A DNA stretch of 64,000 nucleotides from NCBI GenBank assembly GCA_020080175.1, contig JAGHQL010000047.1, positions 62,001-126,000 of the forward strand, in the 5' to 3' direction. Positions 36,363 through 49,105 of this stretch are shown here, piece by piece. Numbering within the stretch: the stretch's first letter is position 1; each line of letters begins with the position of its first letter. Source of the stretch: Glutinoglossum americanum. Its lineage: Eukaryota > Ascomycota > Geoglossomycetes > Geoglossales > Geoglossaceae. Under the pieces are notes generated by a model. The model was not told where the DNA came from. It saw only the letters and a program-made list of their open reading frames with translations, and made no database searches. Both the position numbers and the translations under genes were made by a program.

Positions 36363-39300
36363 CAAACCCCTCCTATCCTCGGAGGAGCATTGCCAGAGAG
36401 GACGGAATGAGAGCTGCTTTTTGGAATGGGGCCGCTTTCACACAGCAGCAACTGGCCAGCTATCTGCATGAATAGTCTCTTGTGCCCAGCCCCCGCGGAT
36501 CTAGAGATCCGCTAGGGAGTTATCTTCCAGCAAGTCTTCCCCTAGGCACCCCCACCAATCTAATCTGAAGCCGCTTCCAGCACATCTCCCTCCAGTCCAT
36601 TGTCGCTCCCCTCCACCCGGACTATCCAGTCTGGGCCGTTTCCGCAGCCATCTCAGCTGGGTTCAACCACCCGGACACATATCCGTCCGGCCCGTCTGCG
36701 AGTTCAGTCACCTAGACGCTAATCTATCCGGTCCGGCGGAGCTAGAGCCGCTTCTAGTGGATCTTCCTCCAGCCAAATCACCCCTCTTCCCGGACACCTA
36801 CAAGCCTAGTTTAGCCCGAACCGCCTCACCAAAAGCCAAAGACGATATCGGCGATCGCGGTCTAGGTGTTTCCCACCTACTACAGTCCGACTCACCCTCC
36901 TCTCTAGTGGTATACCGGAGATGAGCAGATACCCCCCTCCTCGCGTCGTTGCGATATATTCGGGACGGCGCGAGGGGGGGGGAGGGTAAGCACCTCTGCC
37001 TTCGCACGTCGAGGAAGCCGCGATCGACCATCTTGCTCCGCTAGTCAACGGGGAGGGCACATCTCCCTCCCACCTTCATATGGTAGTTCATCAGATCCGC
37101 AAGGGCCTCGCGAGATATGCACATCTTAACGCGAGCCGGAGTGAAGCTCGAATGACACTGAAAATGGCAGTGGGGTTGATGCGGAGGCATAACGTCAAGT
37201 ACGCCGAGCTATATAATGGGAGACAGAGAGGAGAGATTTCTTCCCCCCACTAGTTCAACGGCGTGCGCAGGGATAGGTTAGTGCTCTGCTTTATCTCGGC
37301 CCTACCTCCTACCAGATATACTGACAGTTCGCCATCTTTCCAGATGACCTAACCACCGCAGCGGCGTCGGTGTTCGACGCCATCCTGCCTCTCGGGCTAG
37401 CGGAGCCAGAGGTCTTCCAGGAGATCACCCTCTAGTCTCCTGGAATACCCGCCTTCCGGCGGCCCGCTCTCTGGGTCGATCTTGGAAGTTTGTTACTCCT
37501 TGTGGGGTATTTCGCCTCCTGGTCACTTCTGAGCAAAGTCCGTTGGGGAAAGTGGAAAAGGGTTTATTATCGAGTGAGCTTAGTTGCTAACTCGTACGTC
37601 TGGCTGAGACGGTTTCGGAATGACGTAAGGTACTAAGGGGACGGACGGGGAAGAGACGCATGACAAAACGGCGCTTCCTAAGATGGAGAAAGGGAGGACG
37701 GAGGGAATTCCTCTCCTAACGACCCAGGGGAAAGGCGGAGACAGTGGGCGCGTATCCCACCTTTCGGGGTTCAGGACCCCCATTCAGAGCCGACACCGTG
37801 CGCCCATTCTCGCCTGCAGCAACTCGGTACGAAGCAACCCTCTCCTCCTGTGGCTCCCGGGGATATTGTGGCTCTTCGAGCGCGTCCACGTTGTATGATC
37901 TTTGTCATCTCCGACAGGGATTATACAACATAAACAAACAATCACTCTTTTTGGTCGGGAGAAGAGAAGGCAGAGTTCTTGATGGTGTGTTGGTGGGTTT
38001 CCTAGGAAGTCGTTCCTGGGCTCATGGGGGGATTGGAAACCACTCGCTTCTGGCTAGGAATGAGGTCATGCTCAAGGCCCAGTGGAGCTCCCGAGATAGC
38101 TGGCCAGGCAGTCAGGGGACGTGGCGGCGGGGTATTCTTTCCCAATGTCAATTGGTAAACTAGCCGTTATCAAACACTTGTCACCCACTACCCACCAATC
38201 GTTACCCGCCATGACCTCCTACCTGTATTCGGCATCGCCCACTCAATGCAAGTCTACCCGACTCGGTTTACTCTCTTCCATCCCATTAGGCGACCTCATC
38301 CAACAACGGGTGGGGCTGGGATAACCAAAACCCAGCCCCCAGGTCGCTCTCCAGAATGGCCGTTTCCCAGAGCAGCACCTCAAGCACCCAAGCGGGCGGG
38401 TGGATCCGACTTCCCCGCTCACACCCCTCTCGCTCTGCCGCCTGGGATCGCATCCTAGCCAGCGCATGCTGAAGACAGAGCCTTTGGGAGAAACGCATTC
38501 CATGGCGCAACGACCATCGCCACCTGCTACAGCGGGAATCATCCCTTATTCGTCCTATGCTGTTGCTAAGTCTGTGCAACATTGTGGCATATGCCGAATC
38601 TTTTTACAAGATAGATATCCTTGCCTCATCTTTGAGACGGCTCTCTCATAAAGGAAAGATCTTTCCAGACTAGCACAAGAGTACATTTTAGACTCCATTT
38701 TCGTCAGATGATATCAAGGCACCAACCAGTGCCGTCATCTTCAACCATGGAGGACTCTATCATACTGGCCCTTCCTTCTAAGAGGTGTGAGCACCAGTCT
38801 GGCCAACTTCCAGCCCACCCGCCTCCACGCGGGAGTCCCTCCTCACTCTAAGACACCCGCCGTTCTTCCGACACCATCCCTCCGCTCCCCCACCACCTAC
38901 CCCGCACACCCTCTCGCTGCAGCCACAGAAAAGGGGAACTTACCCCCACTTAGTCGGCCAGATTGGGCGTCCATGCCCGCCGCCGATGCGACACCACAGG
39001 GGTGGCGGTCGAGTCGCCACCCCTCTCGCCAGAGGAGGGGAGAAGAGAGTGGCGAGGAGAGGGAGAGGCACTGTGGGTCTCCTGTTCCCGCCACGCCACG
39101 ATGGAAGAGATACTTCCCACCTATCTCTCTATCCCCCCACAATCCAATCTGGGGTGGGGGGTGGGAGGAGAGGTATCGCTTTGTTCGCCAAAGAGAAACC
39201 ATGGGTTGTATTTTAGCGGCTGCGGTATACCGCTGCGTGGGATCTGCCCGGACCACGGCGACACACCTTCTATCACCGGGGTTGCGCCTCGGCGGCTGCG

Positions 39301-39411
39301 GCTTACCGCCACGTGTTGAGGGAAAGCCCTCTAACAGAGTTGCTAGCTTTAATGCATACACTGGTATCACCATTTACAAAGCGGTAATATCATTCTGTTG
39401 GATGGGTGTTA

Positions 39412-39455
39412 ACACGCTCGAGCATTGCGTTATGCTCATTTATGGTTTAGCGTGT
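39412..39455 (+). repeat. Nested inverted repeat
   Basis: The outer arms ACACGCT (39412-39418) and AGCGTGT (39449-39455) enclose the inner arms GAGCAT (39420-39425) and ATGCTC (39432-39437), with a TGCGTT loop. A short (AC)n run follows at about 39470. It may mark an element end. Confidence 0.7.
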
Positions 39456-39639
39456 GACGGTGAATATTAGACACACACACACATTCTCTTAGCTAGTTTC
39501 TTCAATCAATACTCATTCTACTCTACATTCGCTCCACACATTCTCCCAATGGCATGACAGTAAACTCGAGGCGCATCAAGACGACCCTGAGTCCATCGCC
39601 GAGCAAGATCCCCACCTCCACTCTCTCAGCAATGACGAT

Positions 39640-40065
39640 ATGCTTTATGAAAAACCCAGTCACCTCGAGCCAGTTTCTGAGCTCTTTTCCCCGTATCCCC
39701 CTGAGCAATGGGGACAGCTGGGCGTAGAACTCGCCGAAGAATTCTTCACACGCACCCGTTTTTACTTTATAAGCATTCCGGCGCGTAAAGGATTCTTGGA
39801 ATATTTCGGACAATCTGCCAGGCAGCTACTTGGCCGCATTACGTTAAAGTATCCAAATCCAATTGGCCACGAAGCTGATCAAACATTCAAAATGCTCAAA
39901 CGTTGCGACTATCCTAGATCCCTACGACTTGTTGTCGATCAGGATGACACCACGAGTACGATGATTAGGCCCAAGCAATGCCGCGATGTCTGGGAGGTGC
40001 CAGGTATGAAGAAGCTGAGGATGGAGTCAAATTCCTTGGCTGGAGCACGTGATGCTTTGAATTAA
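39640..40065 (+). CDS. Hypothetical protein or 5'-truncated gene fragment, 141 aa
   Basis: An open frame with protein-like composition begins MLYEKPSHLEPVSELFSPYP and contains EQWGQLGVELAEEFF and LGRITLKYPNPIGHEADQTF. The frame stays open upstream to about 39500 without another ATG, so coding sequence may extend further back and be cut off or lie beyond an unrecognised intron. The region just upstream is repeat-rich, which would fit truncation. I do not recognise the family; the LKYPN stretch recalls leucine-rich strands of F-box-type proteins, but that is weak. No signal peptide or membrane segment. Confidence 0.4.
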   Translation: MLYEKPSHLEPVSELFSPYPPEQWGQLGVELAEEFFTRTRFYFISIPARKGFLEYFGQSARQLLGRITLKYPNPIGHEADQTFKMLKRCDYPRSLRLVVDQDDTTSTMIRPKQCRDVWEVPGMKKLRMESNSLAGARDALN

Positions 40066-40664
40066 ACGGATAGAAAGCTCAATTATCTCATCTCCCTGGG
40101 ATACCCTAATAGGTCAACCATTATGCTAGAGTAAACTTCAGACATAGGATACATATATCCCCTTTAAACAATACCCATGCTCCAGCAATTTGATGATGAA
40201 ACTCCGTTTTTTCTTTTCGTTCCAACGTTTCTTTTTCGCCTGTGGTGCTAATTTCCATTTCACCATCCCTCCAATACCGAGTTGTCACCCCAGAGTCGTA
40301 ATTGGACCGTTGTCAATCGTCTTGGAAAAAGCTTGTATTAACATATGTGGCTTCGGGAAGATCACGACATTGTGTCCAATCATTCTATATTCCCCTACAC
40401 GTGTTGGGGGTTTTGCATCGCAGGAATTATGGGCCGCGTGTGTTGTTTGCTCTTTTGGTTCTTTGGTGGGGGTGATACGAGATCCTCGGACGCGGGGTCG
40501 GAATCGCTGTATAGAACACCACAACGCGGGATTAGCAGGGAGGTTGCGCAGAGGTATAAAGCCTTAGTCCTTGGCCCCCTCTAGTGAGGTTAGTAGGTGA
40601 GAGAGCCACTATCGGGCCCGGCATTTCAATCGTTTTACGAGATATATCACACAATCGTTTAAAA
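40066..40664. other. Upstream region of the phosphodiesterase gene
   Basis: 599 bp with no gene recognised. It should contain the promoter of the gene starting at 40665. A possible TATA-like GGTATAAAG lies about 110 bp before the ATG (40554-40562). Confidence 0.45.
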
Positions 40665-42438
40665 ATGCTTTCAAGGCTTGCACTGGTCATTACGGTCGTG
40701 GCAGCACTCACGGGCCCAATTAAAGCTGGAAACGACGACGGCGACGGTCACGGTGGAGATCACGGCGAAGATCAGAAACACAAATATGTTGCGGTTTTCA
40801 GCATCGACGGCTTCCACGGCAGCGATGTCGAGAAGTACGTTGCATTAAGGCCCAAGTCCACCATCGCCGAGCTTCTCGAGACCGGGCACGAATATACCAA
40901 TGCTTTTTGTCCCGGCCCGTCCGATTCGTTCCCAGGCACGCTTGCTCTGTTCACTGGCGCTTTTCCAAGGACAACTGGAGTCTGGTATGACGATATCTGG
41001 GACCGCAGCTTGTATCCTATCGGTAGCAATTGCTCGGGGCCACCCGGGGCAGAAAGTGAGTGGTTTACCACAACGACCAACTGTTAGCCGAGCGGTTATT
41101 GGCCTCCAAAGGGCTAACAAATCCTAGTTGCCTATGACGAGTCAATCGACTTCAACTCTACCCAGCTCTTCTCCGGGGGAATCAACCCTGACAACCTCCC
41201 CAAGGCCCTCATCAATGGGCAATGCGTTACGCTCTATCCCCACCAGCGCCTGCGCGTCAACACCGTGTTCGAGGTCGTGACATCCAAGGGAAAACAGACG
41301 GCATATACTGACAAGCACCCCGCTTATGACCTTGTGAGGGGCCCCAGCGGCACGGGGTTGACCACAGGGTACTTCCCAGAGATTGCAGCTGTTCCGGTGA
41401 CCGTCAACGACACCATCACGTATGACACGCTTCACGTGAACGCATTTTTAGACTGGCTGAACAAGACCACCCCCGATAATTCCGAGGGGACACTTTCTAG
41501 TATTCCTACAGTGTTTGGCGGTAATTTCCAGGCCGGTATATGCCCCTTCATATCTGGCACAGATAAAGATCTGTCGACGCTTACTTTCAAACAGTCAGCG
41601 TGGGCCAGAAAACCGTGGGATATGTCGCGGCATCTAACTTCCCATTTACCCCAGACCTCCTCAGAGCAATTGACTTTGTCGATTCTTCTCTAGGTAAAGT
41701 CGTCGCTGCACTCAAAGCCAAGAACATCTATGACGACACTCTCATTATCATCGCATCCAAACACGGCCAGGCACCGATCGACCCCACAAAATACGGCAAA
41801 ATCCCCCCCGCTAACGTCACGGATGCGGCGGGAGTGCCTGTGACCTGGCAAACCGTCAGTCTTCCCTGGCAGACAGAGCCATCCGAACCGAGGGCTAACA
41901 ATGCCAATTAACATGTCTACAGAGTGACGACATCGCCCTCATCTTCCTTGACAAACAGAGCGACCTCCAGGCTGCAGTCAACAACCTCAATAGCAACCGC
42001 GCCGCTCTCAAAATTAACGACATCATCTCCGGTGCCGATCTCATCTCCCAGGGATTCGGTAATCCAGCAACCGACCCAGCGGTTCCGGACATCATCGTCG
42101 CGCCGACACCAGGCATTATCTACACGAAATCCACCGCAAAAATTGCCGAACACGGCGGCATAAGTGAAGATGATCGGTAAAATCCCCTTTCCCCAACCCC
42201 AAACCAAACCCCCCCAACTCTGAACTCAGACACTACCGCCACTCCCCCATTTCGCATTCTAACTCTCGATAGACACGTCGCCTGCATCGTCAGCAGCCCA
42301 AAGCTCGAGAAGAGGAAGATCGACGACCGCGTCGACACAAAGCAAATCGCTCCGACTATCCTGAAGGCGTTGGGGCTCGATCCGAAGGAGTTGAAGGGGG
42401 TGGCTGCCGAAGGGACGAACGTGTTGCCGGAGATTTAG
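40665..42438 (+). CDS. Secreted type I phosphodiesterase / nucleotide pyrophosphatase
   Basis: Five exons (40665-41055, 41128-41535, 41595-41854, 41923-42176, 42273-42438) give 492 aa. The start yields MLSRLALVITVVAALTGPIKA, a classic signal peptide. The alkaline-phosphatase-like fold opens with VAVFSIDGFHGSD, whose Asp is the first metal ligand. Next comes GHEYTNAFCPGPSDSFPG, where a Ser/Thr nucleophile is expected. Later ASKHGQAPID and AEHGG supply metal-binding histidines. Family members hydrolyse phosphodiester or pyrophosphate bonds of nucleotides or related substrates outside the cell; the substrate here is unknown. Several NxT/NxS sites fit secretion. A His/Asp/Gly-rich spacer (GNDDGDGHGGDHGED) follows the signal peptide. 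Lack of a membrane anchor separates it from animal ENPPs. Confidence 0.88.
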
Positions 42439-44062
42439 AGGTATTATGAAGGAGGGGGGAGTGTGTGAAGCAGTACTATGTGTGTACAAGTGAGAAAATC
42501 GCACATACCCAATAACTCGAGACTCAAGTTCCGCAAGATCCCCGACGGATGGCGACATCTCGCAGCTTTGGTCGAACGTCGCTATCCTACCTCCTAACTT
42601 TCCTCCTTTTTTCTTTTTGTATATGTATACCTTCACAGAGTGTAATAGACCCTAGCCATCTACGCAAACATACGTTTTTTTGCTATCTAATACACGATAA
42701 TTTATCCTCCCTCGCACGAATAACCTAAAAGAATTTCCTCAGCACCAGGTAGTGCCGTATCGTATCCATCTCAATAAAAAGCATTATGCCCACATATCAA
42801 CTAATAATTTAACAAAGCCCGCCTATAAGAGCGGAGCCGGTAGGATACGAGGGAAACGAACTGCGTAGGCGGTGATATGAAGTAGAGACAAATACATGGC
42901 CCAGGAGAGGCAGTAGAGTAGGTAGTACAAGGGTGGGTCGAGTGAAAATTGGGTGAGGCGAGCGTTGTAAGACATATTATACCTACAGAGGGCTCCGTAG
43001 AGTTGATAGGAGGATGGGGGGTGGTAGGATACGAGGGAAATGGACTGCGTAGGCACAAGGAGTAGGTTAAAGAATTGCATTTACTCCAAGTTCTCAACTG
43101 AAAGACAGCGGCAGGGAGACTATGAGTGTTCGCAAGTCGGCTGGAAATGAAAATGGTGGCTCAGAAAGCGACGAGAAGAGCTATCGTTTGAGCTAGAGGC
43201 GGCTAAATAATCTGGCTAGCGATAATAAGAAGTTGGCAGATGAGTATTGAGGCATGAGTAGGTCAACTAGATCGACGCGCTTGGGAGTCGAGCCAAGTTG
43301 GGAAGTACGTGGACGGATGTGGGCCGAAAATAGAAGGACCTTTTTTATTGAATAACTGATGTTTGTATAGCACAGCGGAGCAAATAGGTTTCCGAAAATG
43401 AAAGGGGTTCTTATTGGGATGACAATCATGTATGAGTAAGCAGCACAATCGGTGTCGGATCCGGGGAATAAGGAAGGATGGATTCGAGTCGTACCCCCCG
43501 TGCGTTGGTCTTCATCGCTGACACCCCGGATAAGCAGCAGGGTTATTCACTCCCCCACTCCGTGGTCCTAGGCACCAGCCAACATGAATGTAAATCAGTA
43601 GCAATTGGGGGGGCGCTTAGGCGGGACGGAGATCGTGGGCGTTTGTTGTTTGCGCTTAAAGGAATGCTCTCGGGTATATCCTAGGAGAGTACGTAGATAG
43701 AGTGTGCCAATCAGGATAATTTCTTCACCACATTGATTTCGGTGTGGCGTTGGTTCACTCATACCGATGAATGCCGACCTTGTTTAGGGGACAAACAGCC
43801 ATGATAAAATTGAGGAGAGAATTGGTCATCGATAAAGTCTTGAACTTCAGCGTTAAAAATACCTGTTTAATGAGTTGGTTATGTTGCATTGTAGGAAAAA
43901 CCTCGTGACTTTTTTTCTGATTGATGGAGAATGGAATATAACCAAAACAATAGGCCGCTAGCCGAGGGGTATCATTTAAGCAGTAGGAGCCATGAGATCA
44001 ATTGGCCTGAACGACCATATCGATACCATCCTCGCCACGGACGACTTTTCCCTGCTCAGCTA
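42439..44062. other. Convergent intergenic region
   Basis: 1.6 kb between two convergent genes. The only structure noted is a 32-bp direct repeat (42839-42870 and 43022-43053). No gene or RNA recognised. Confidence 0.5.
42839..43053 (+). repeat. 32-bp direct repeat, copies 183 bp apart
   Basis: GGTAGGATACGAGGGAAA and the following CTGCGTAGGC occur at 42839-42870 and again at 43022-43053, with about two mismatches. The sequence between is not repeated. This could be flanks of a deleted or inserted segment, or a decayed tandem repeat. Confidence 0.75.
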
Positions 44063-47000
44063 TTAGTAACTAACCCTAACCCCCTAGAAAAAGAAACTCA
44101 GTATAATGGGAGTGAAAAACTCACAAATAATCCCATCAACTCCTTCATTCCTAGCCTCTTGACTCTCCCCAACCCTTCCCCCATAGCTGCGGCAGCAACC
44201 TTCAACTTCCCCTCCTGCAGCACCTTTATTCTCTCCTCAACCGTCTCCTTCACAATAAACCTCTTCACGTAAACTTCCTTTATCTGCCCTAATCTATGCA
44301 CCCGATCAAATGCTTGATGTTCCACCGCAGCGTTCCACCACATGTCGATCGAGATGACCAAGTTCGCTTGCGTGAGGTTTAGGCCAACACCACCGGCGCG
44401 GAGTGAAGTGAGCATGATGGGGTAGTCAGGGTCGTGCTTAAAGCGTTTTAAAGCATCATCGCGTTGTTTAAGAGAGGTTCCGCCGGTGTAGCGGACTGTT
44501 TCATAGCCATCGTCTTGGCAGATGAGATCGACAAGGTCGAGCATTTTGATCTGTGTATTGAGTTTGTAAGTTGGCGGCAGTACGGAGAGTCGTGGGTGAA
44601 CTAGAGACCTACAAACTGTGAAAAGATGATGATCTTATCATCCGGGCGAGTCTCTCTCCACAACCTTACTTGCTTCATCAAAGCCTCCATCTTTGCGCTC
44701 GGCATCAGAGTTTTCACTTGGTCAAGCCAGTGGTTGTTATGCAGTGACTCCCCTGAGCCATCGGCTTCGTCTTGGTCTGGCAGATACGCTCTGAGTTCCT
44801 GGTCCGTAATCTCTCGTTGGCATGAGGGGCACTTGGCGCCGTCTCCCTCATCCATAGCTGCTCGTTGGATAACTGATGTGATGCAACCTAGCCATTTTCA
44901 GGCCGCGTCAGTACTACCCGGGACTAGAGGGAATTGTGAAACGCTCACCTTGGCAAAAGACGTGGCGACAGTTGGTCATCACAGGATCCTCTGGGATATC
45001 CATGCATATAAAGCATGTGCCGGTCTCTCCGGCCGCTTCTGTTTGTGCGATTTGGAGAATTTGACGTAGTCCACTACTCGCTCCAGTAACAGGCCTCTGT
45101 TGGCTAATAGCTCCCATTATGTTCTCGGGCAAATCTTCGTCATCATCGGACTCGCAAACCGGATTGTTCACTGCCTCTTGCTCTAACGCCGCTTTAAGAT
45201 CGTCGATGGAGAAGTCCTTTTTGATGGCATCCACTGTGGTAGTTGCTCAGTTGAGATATTTGCATAGAATTAGTCGGCTGCTACTTACTAATGAGATAAG
45301 GGTGATTACAGATCTGCCTAAGACGCATTAAAAGAACTAAAGCAGTAAGATAGAACTCATTGTCTCCGCCAACATTCTGGAAAGTTGATTAGCTTGGAGG
45401 CTTTTTTTAGGAGGGCGGGAAATCTAATATTACTCTTCTGAGGTCATTGACCTGCTGGATAGTCTTGGCTTCCACCACCCTATAGAGTGCGCGTTCCTCC
45501 TGACTGAACTCTACCTCGATGGTCGAAACCGCTTTGGGAGTAAGATCTAGTAGCTTTCTACCACAGAGCATATCTTCTTTGTTTCGGCGCATCATGATAT
45601 GTGCCAGCTCCACTTGCATTGCTTTCGCGGCCCGAGCTGCACCATTATATCTTGTAATGCCAAAAATGCTCTTGAAAACAGGAAGTTCGCTAAACCTATT
45701 GCCAAGGAAGCGGAATATGGGGTACATATCAAAGAGACTGTTCTGAATGGGCGTCCCAGAGATAGCCCACTTATGTACAGCTCTAAGGCTTGTGCAGGCG
45801 GCTGTAGATTGGCTCGCACCCATAAGCAAGGGTACATCATGAGTGGCGAAGGGCTACACATTGACTGACCAGAAGTTCTCGCTCTATAGTTCTTAATTGA
45901 ATGACATTCGTCCAAAATGACGCGCCAAAACTTGATACGATGGAACTCCTTGCGAGTCTCCCACTGCTCTTCCCACCAAGCGCTAACTTCCTCCTTTGAC
46001 ATGTGTCGGCTGGGTCGTTTCATCTTGGGGTGAGAGTTCATAATGGTGTGATATGATGTGATGACGACATCCTGGTTCCTAAGATGCTGAAGGCTCTTTA
46101 TCTTGTTGCTACCGTGATGAACGAATATATTAAACTCTCCTTCTTTAGTGTGCTGTTTAATCTCCTCTTTCCACTGGTGAACCAGCGCTGCTGGTACAAC
46201 AATAAGCGTTACGTGGGGATCCTTTGGCCCAGAATCACTAGGTGGCTTATTGAGAACCATAGTAGCAATCGCTTGCATTGTCTATATCGCCTCAGCAAGT
46301 TTCTAATGAGAACCGCAGAACGAAGGGAAGTTTTGTGAATGGCTAGCTCACCTTCCCGAGTCCCATCATGTCCGCCACTAGTCCTCCATGTAGGCCCTTC
46401 TCTGACCTCTCTTTGTCGTTGACCATCCAGTCGACACCTAAGATTTGATGATCTAGCAGTGGAGTTGTCATGCCTGGAACGGTCCAGAAGGACTTGAGTT
46501 CTTCGATTCTTCGATATCGGCGTGGGCGTCCATCTGGACCTTCCGCAATGATAACTAGATCTTCGGGCTCGAACTTGATCTTCACGTTTTCAGCTTGGGC
46601 CTCGACCTTCATGCTCACAGCTGGTGCCTCGACCTTTACACCATCAGGTCGGGCCTCCACCTTCATGCCTACAGCTGAGATTTCAACCTTCATGTCTTCA
46701 GTTGAGCCCTCGGATTTCACTCCATCTGGAACGGTATCGTCTAGAACCTCTTCACGCCGGGTCACAATTTTCCTCTTGCGTCTACAATGCAGACGTCTAG
46801 CCGCTTCAACCACCCGATCCTTTTCTTCCTGGATAGGATCTACCTCTTCACCTCCTTCATCCCTGTTAGGTATGGCATCTTGGCTGCTAAGTTCTGGCCC
46901 GGCTGATGTCGCGGTTCCAGTTAAAACTTCGCCCATGGCAGTGCCTTTATTGTCTGCCTCCCAACCTTCCCGATGCAGATCCTTAGCCTTCATGAGCCGG

Positions 47001-47710
47001 CCCCTTCGCTTGACATGACCAGGGCGATTCTCTAGATTAGTGAGATAATTCATTATCTCTTCTTGAGTCAGTTGAACATTGCCAAGAGTGTCGACTTCTA
47101 TGCGATTGGCTGCACCATTTACCGATGGCCGACTATGAATGATCTGGTCCATCCAGCTGGTCTCATCGTCATCTAAGTCGGGCATGGCACTCCGGAGGAT
47201 GCAATTCGCCGCTTGGTTAATCTCATCGTCTTCGTTTACTTTCGCCTTCGCCTCACTACTAGACTTAGACTTTATTCCTCTCGGGGGGACATTATTCACG
47301 CCCGCATTCGGCACATTGCTCGAGGGCGGACTAAGAATCGGTTGACGATGTTTTTCTGCCTTCGTTTCTATAACAGCTTCTCGTTCGGTGAGATCAATTT
47401 CGTCTTCATCGTCCTCGTCATCTAGTAGATCGATGACCTCAACGTTTCCTAAGTGTGAAGTGACCCCCTGTGTGTCCTCCATTCGAGTCCCAAGGTTGAT
47501 ATTCTCCTTGATATCCACCTCTTTTTTCGTTTGAATCGCATGCTTATCACCGAGGGGCTTCTCGCTGGGCTCAGCCTCATTACCGACCTTCCGTCTCTTT
47601 GGTGGTGCTCCAGGTCCGCCGACCTCAGGTTGTTGGCTATTCTCACGCACTCGTAGGCTGATGTTAGGTGTGAAGGATGAGTATTGCTCGCGACGGTGTT
47701 TTAATGGCAT
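44063..47710 (-). CDS. SNF2 ATPase with RING finger, SIM and SUMO-site array (Uls1/Rad16-like)
   Basis: Eight exons (47710-46352, 46281-45870, 45801-45434, 45376-45289, 45233-44949, 44887-44613, 44550-44125, 44083-44063) give 1077 aa. The start is the first ATG in the frame (MPLKHRREQYSSFTPNISLR). Features in order: a basic PPKRRKV near 36-42 (nuclear signal); a SUMO-interacting motif VIDLLDDEDDEDEIDL near 92-107; a six-unit ΨKxE array at about 329-380; helicase motif I MMGLGKT; motif II DECH; WAISGTPIQN; a C3HC4 RING (CFICMD, CRHVFCQGC, CPSC); then FSQF, LTSLRAGGVGLNL and DRVHRLGQ of the C-terminal lobe. A RING inside the SNF2 core defines Rad5/Rad16/Uls1-type DNA translocases, and the N-terminal SIM favours Uls1. 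It probably acts on chromatin as a SUMO-directed ubiquitin ligase. The last, 7-codon exon follows a 41-nt intron; without it the protein ends at 44098. Confidence 0.88.
46570..46725 (-). repeat. 27-bp coding minisatellite: tandem SUMO-consensus sites
   Basis: Read on the coding strand, six units of exactly nine codons each begin with VKSE, MKVE, MKVE, VKVE, MKVE and finally VKIKFE. Each of the first five is a canonical ΨKxE SUMO-acceptor tetrapeptide, and the sixth contains IKFE. The units lie between the N-terminal SIM and the helicase core. Confidence 0.85.
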
Positions 47711-48511
47711 CACTGCGCTGAGGTGTACCAATGTGATGTTCTGAAATACAATAGGCGCTAGAAGCAAGAGCTTGGAGTGTATGCGCTCGTGCGGAAGTCC
47801 CTGATCGTGGATCCGGGGGAAATTATATGGAGTATGTAGGGTGTGGAGAGGTTGATACGGAAACGATGTTGGAGCCAAAAGGGTATGTGGGCATAGGGCG
47901 CTAGGTGAAGAGTATAAGGACGGAGGATGGGCGCGGAAGAAGTTGGATATGAGTGTTGATTTACCGAAAGCGTTGGACGCGGAGGCTGTCAGCGAAGACG
48001 CTTGATGAAGGAGATGTAGGGCAAGGAGGGTATTGGTGTGCGGATGGTGCTAAGAGACTGGGTGTGGAGGACGTTGAGTATGGAGGATGTGAAAAAGGGT
48101 GATGCTGAAGTGTGAAGAATGTTGAGCGAAAGAAACCGGATACGAAGATGCCTGGTGCGGGGGATGTAAGATTAGAAGGATCCTAGATGCGGAAGAAGCT
48201 GGGCGTAGATGTGTACCCCGAATGAAGTATGATATAGTAAACGAGCCTTGTCTCCGAACAAGGCAACCCTCGATCAAAGGCCACAACACAGCCTTACGGA
48301 ATATAAGCCACAGAAGGGAGCCCTCGCTAGCCCAGCAAAGGCAACTGCCAGCCACCCCCTAACAACAGGTCATCGACAGAAAAGTCCTCAAGGAGAGCCC
48401 CACCACGATTTGCGATGAATACTTGGGAAGATTTAGGAACGCGTGGTGGGATCGCGAAATCGCGCTGACACATGATTCGCTTATCGAATATTTTGTTAAC
48501 CCAATCCACTA

Positions 48512-48684
48512 ACGTATTCCACAAACGAGCGGCCCACACAAGCGAGCGGCCCACTTTGTATCATCACACCAAAATTTATATGCAAAGATACCTCTTCCGT
48601 ATAAGGAAAGTCGTAGCAGAAGTATCTTTACATACAAATTTTGGTGTGGTGGTACAGAGTGGGCCGCTCGTTTGTGGAATACGT
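48512..48684. mobile_element. 173-bp palindromic MITE, Tc1/mariner-like (TA flanks)
   Basis: Two inverted arms (48512-48594 and 48617-48684) beginning ACGTATTCCACAAACGAGCG are separated by a loop of about 20 bp. TA dinucleotides flank both ends (48510-48511 and 48685-48686), as for TA-target elements of the Tc1/mariner group. TAACGT...ACGTTA is itself symmetrical, so the exact boundary could be shifted by a base or two. The left arm is longer because 17 bp (ACAAACGAGCGGCCCAC, 48521-48537) are tandemly duplicated with one change at 48538-48554. It has no coding capacity, so it is non-autonomous. Confidence 0.7.
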
Positions 48685-48708
48685 TATGTCCTAGTATAAG
48701 TATCCTAT

Positions 48709-49105
48709 TTACCTCAGTGTACTCAGGCCCCGACTCGCTAAACCTAGTTAGGCGCCACCTCGTCCTAGGGCCTGAGTCCATTTATACAATTTTCTTAGTA
48801 TCTACGAAAATTGCTCGCTGAAATTGAATATGGCATTTGTGAAAAATTAGCCTAACAGCAATTTCAATCAATTATAAGGATCCAAGACTGATCAATTATA
48901 TTCTGTTAGATTGCTTTTAAAGGTGTTGATCATGGTCCTTAAGGTGATTGCATCTGCTGTCAGGATCATAATTACGCGGTGGTATTACTCATCACTAATA
49001 CAATTATCGCGGATACTAAGAAAATCGTATAATTGGACTCAGGCCCTAGGACGAGGTGGTGCCTAACTAGGTTTAGCAAGTCGGGGCCTGAGTACACTGA
49101 GGTAA
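48709..49105. mobile_element. 397-bp Mutator-like (MULE) MITE
   Basis: Terminal inverted repeats of 94 bp (48709-48802 and 49012-49105) begin TTACCTCAGTGTACTCAGGC and differ at only four positions. Both ends are followed directly by the same 9-bp sequence GTATCCTAT (48700-48708 and 49106-49114), a perfect target-site duplication. Long TIRs with a 9-bp duplication are the hallmark of the Mutator superfamily. The 209-bp centre is AT-rich and non-coding, so it needs a transposase supplied elsewhere. High TIR identity and an intact duplication suggest fairly recent insertion. Confidence 0.88.

Larger units (their letters stand above)
29000..39639. other. 10.6-kb gene-poor region with decayed dispersed repeats
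   Basis: No frame in this stretch gives a recognisable host protein. It holds at least three diverged, same-orientation copies of one sequence family (31745-31845, 34600-34858, 35917-36362), a 19-G run near 34541, degenerate CCGG-rich repeats at about 36570-36830, and a nested hairpin at 39412-39455. Composition and repeat content suggest old mobile-element debris, but I found no reverse transcriptase, integrase or transposase signature and cannot name a class. Around 29440-29665 there are promoter-like and intron-like signals (see findings). Confidence 0.5.
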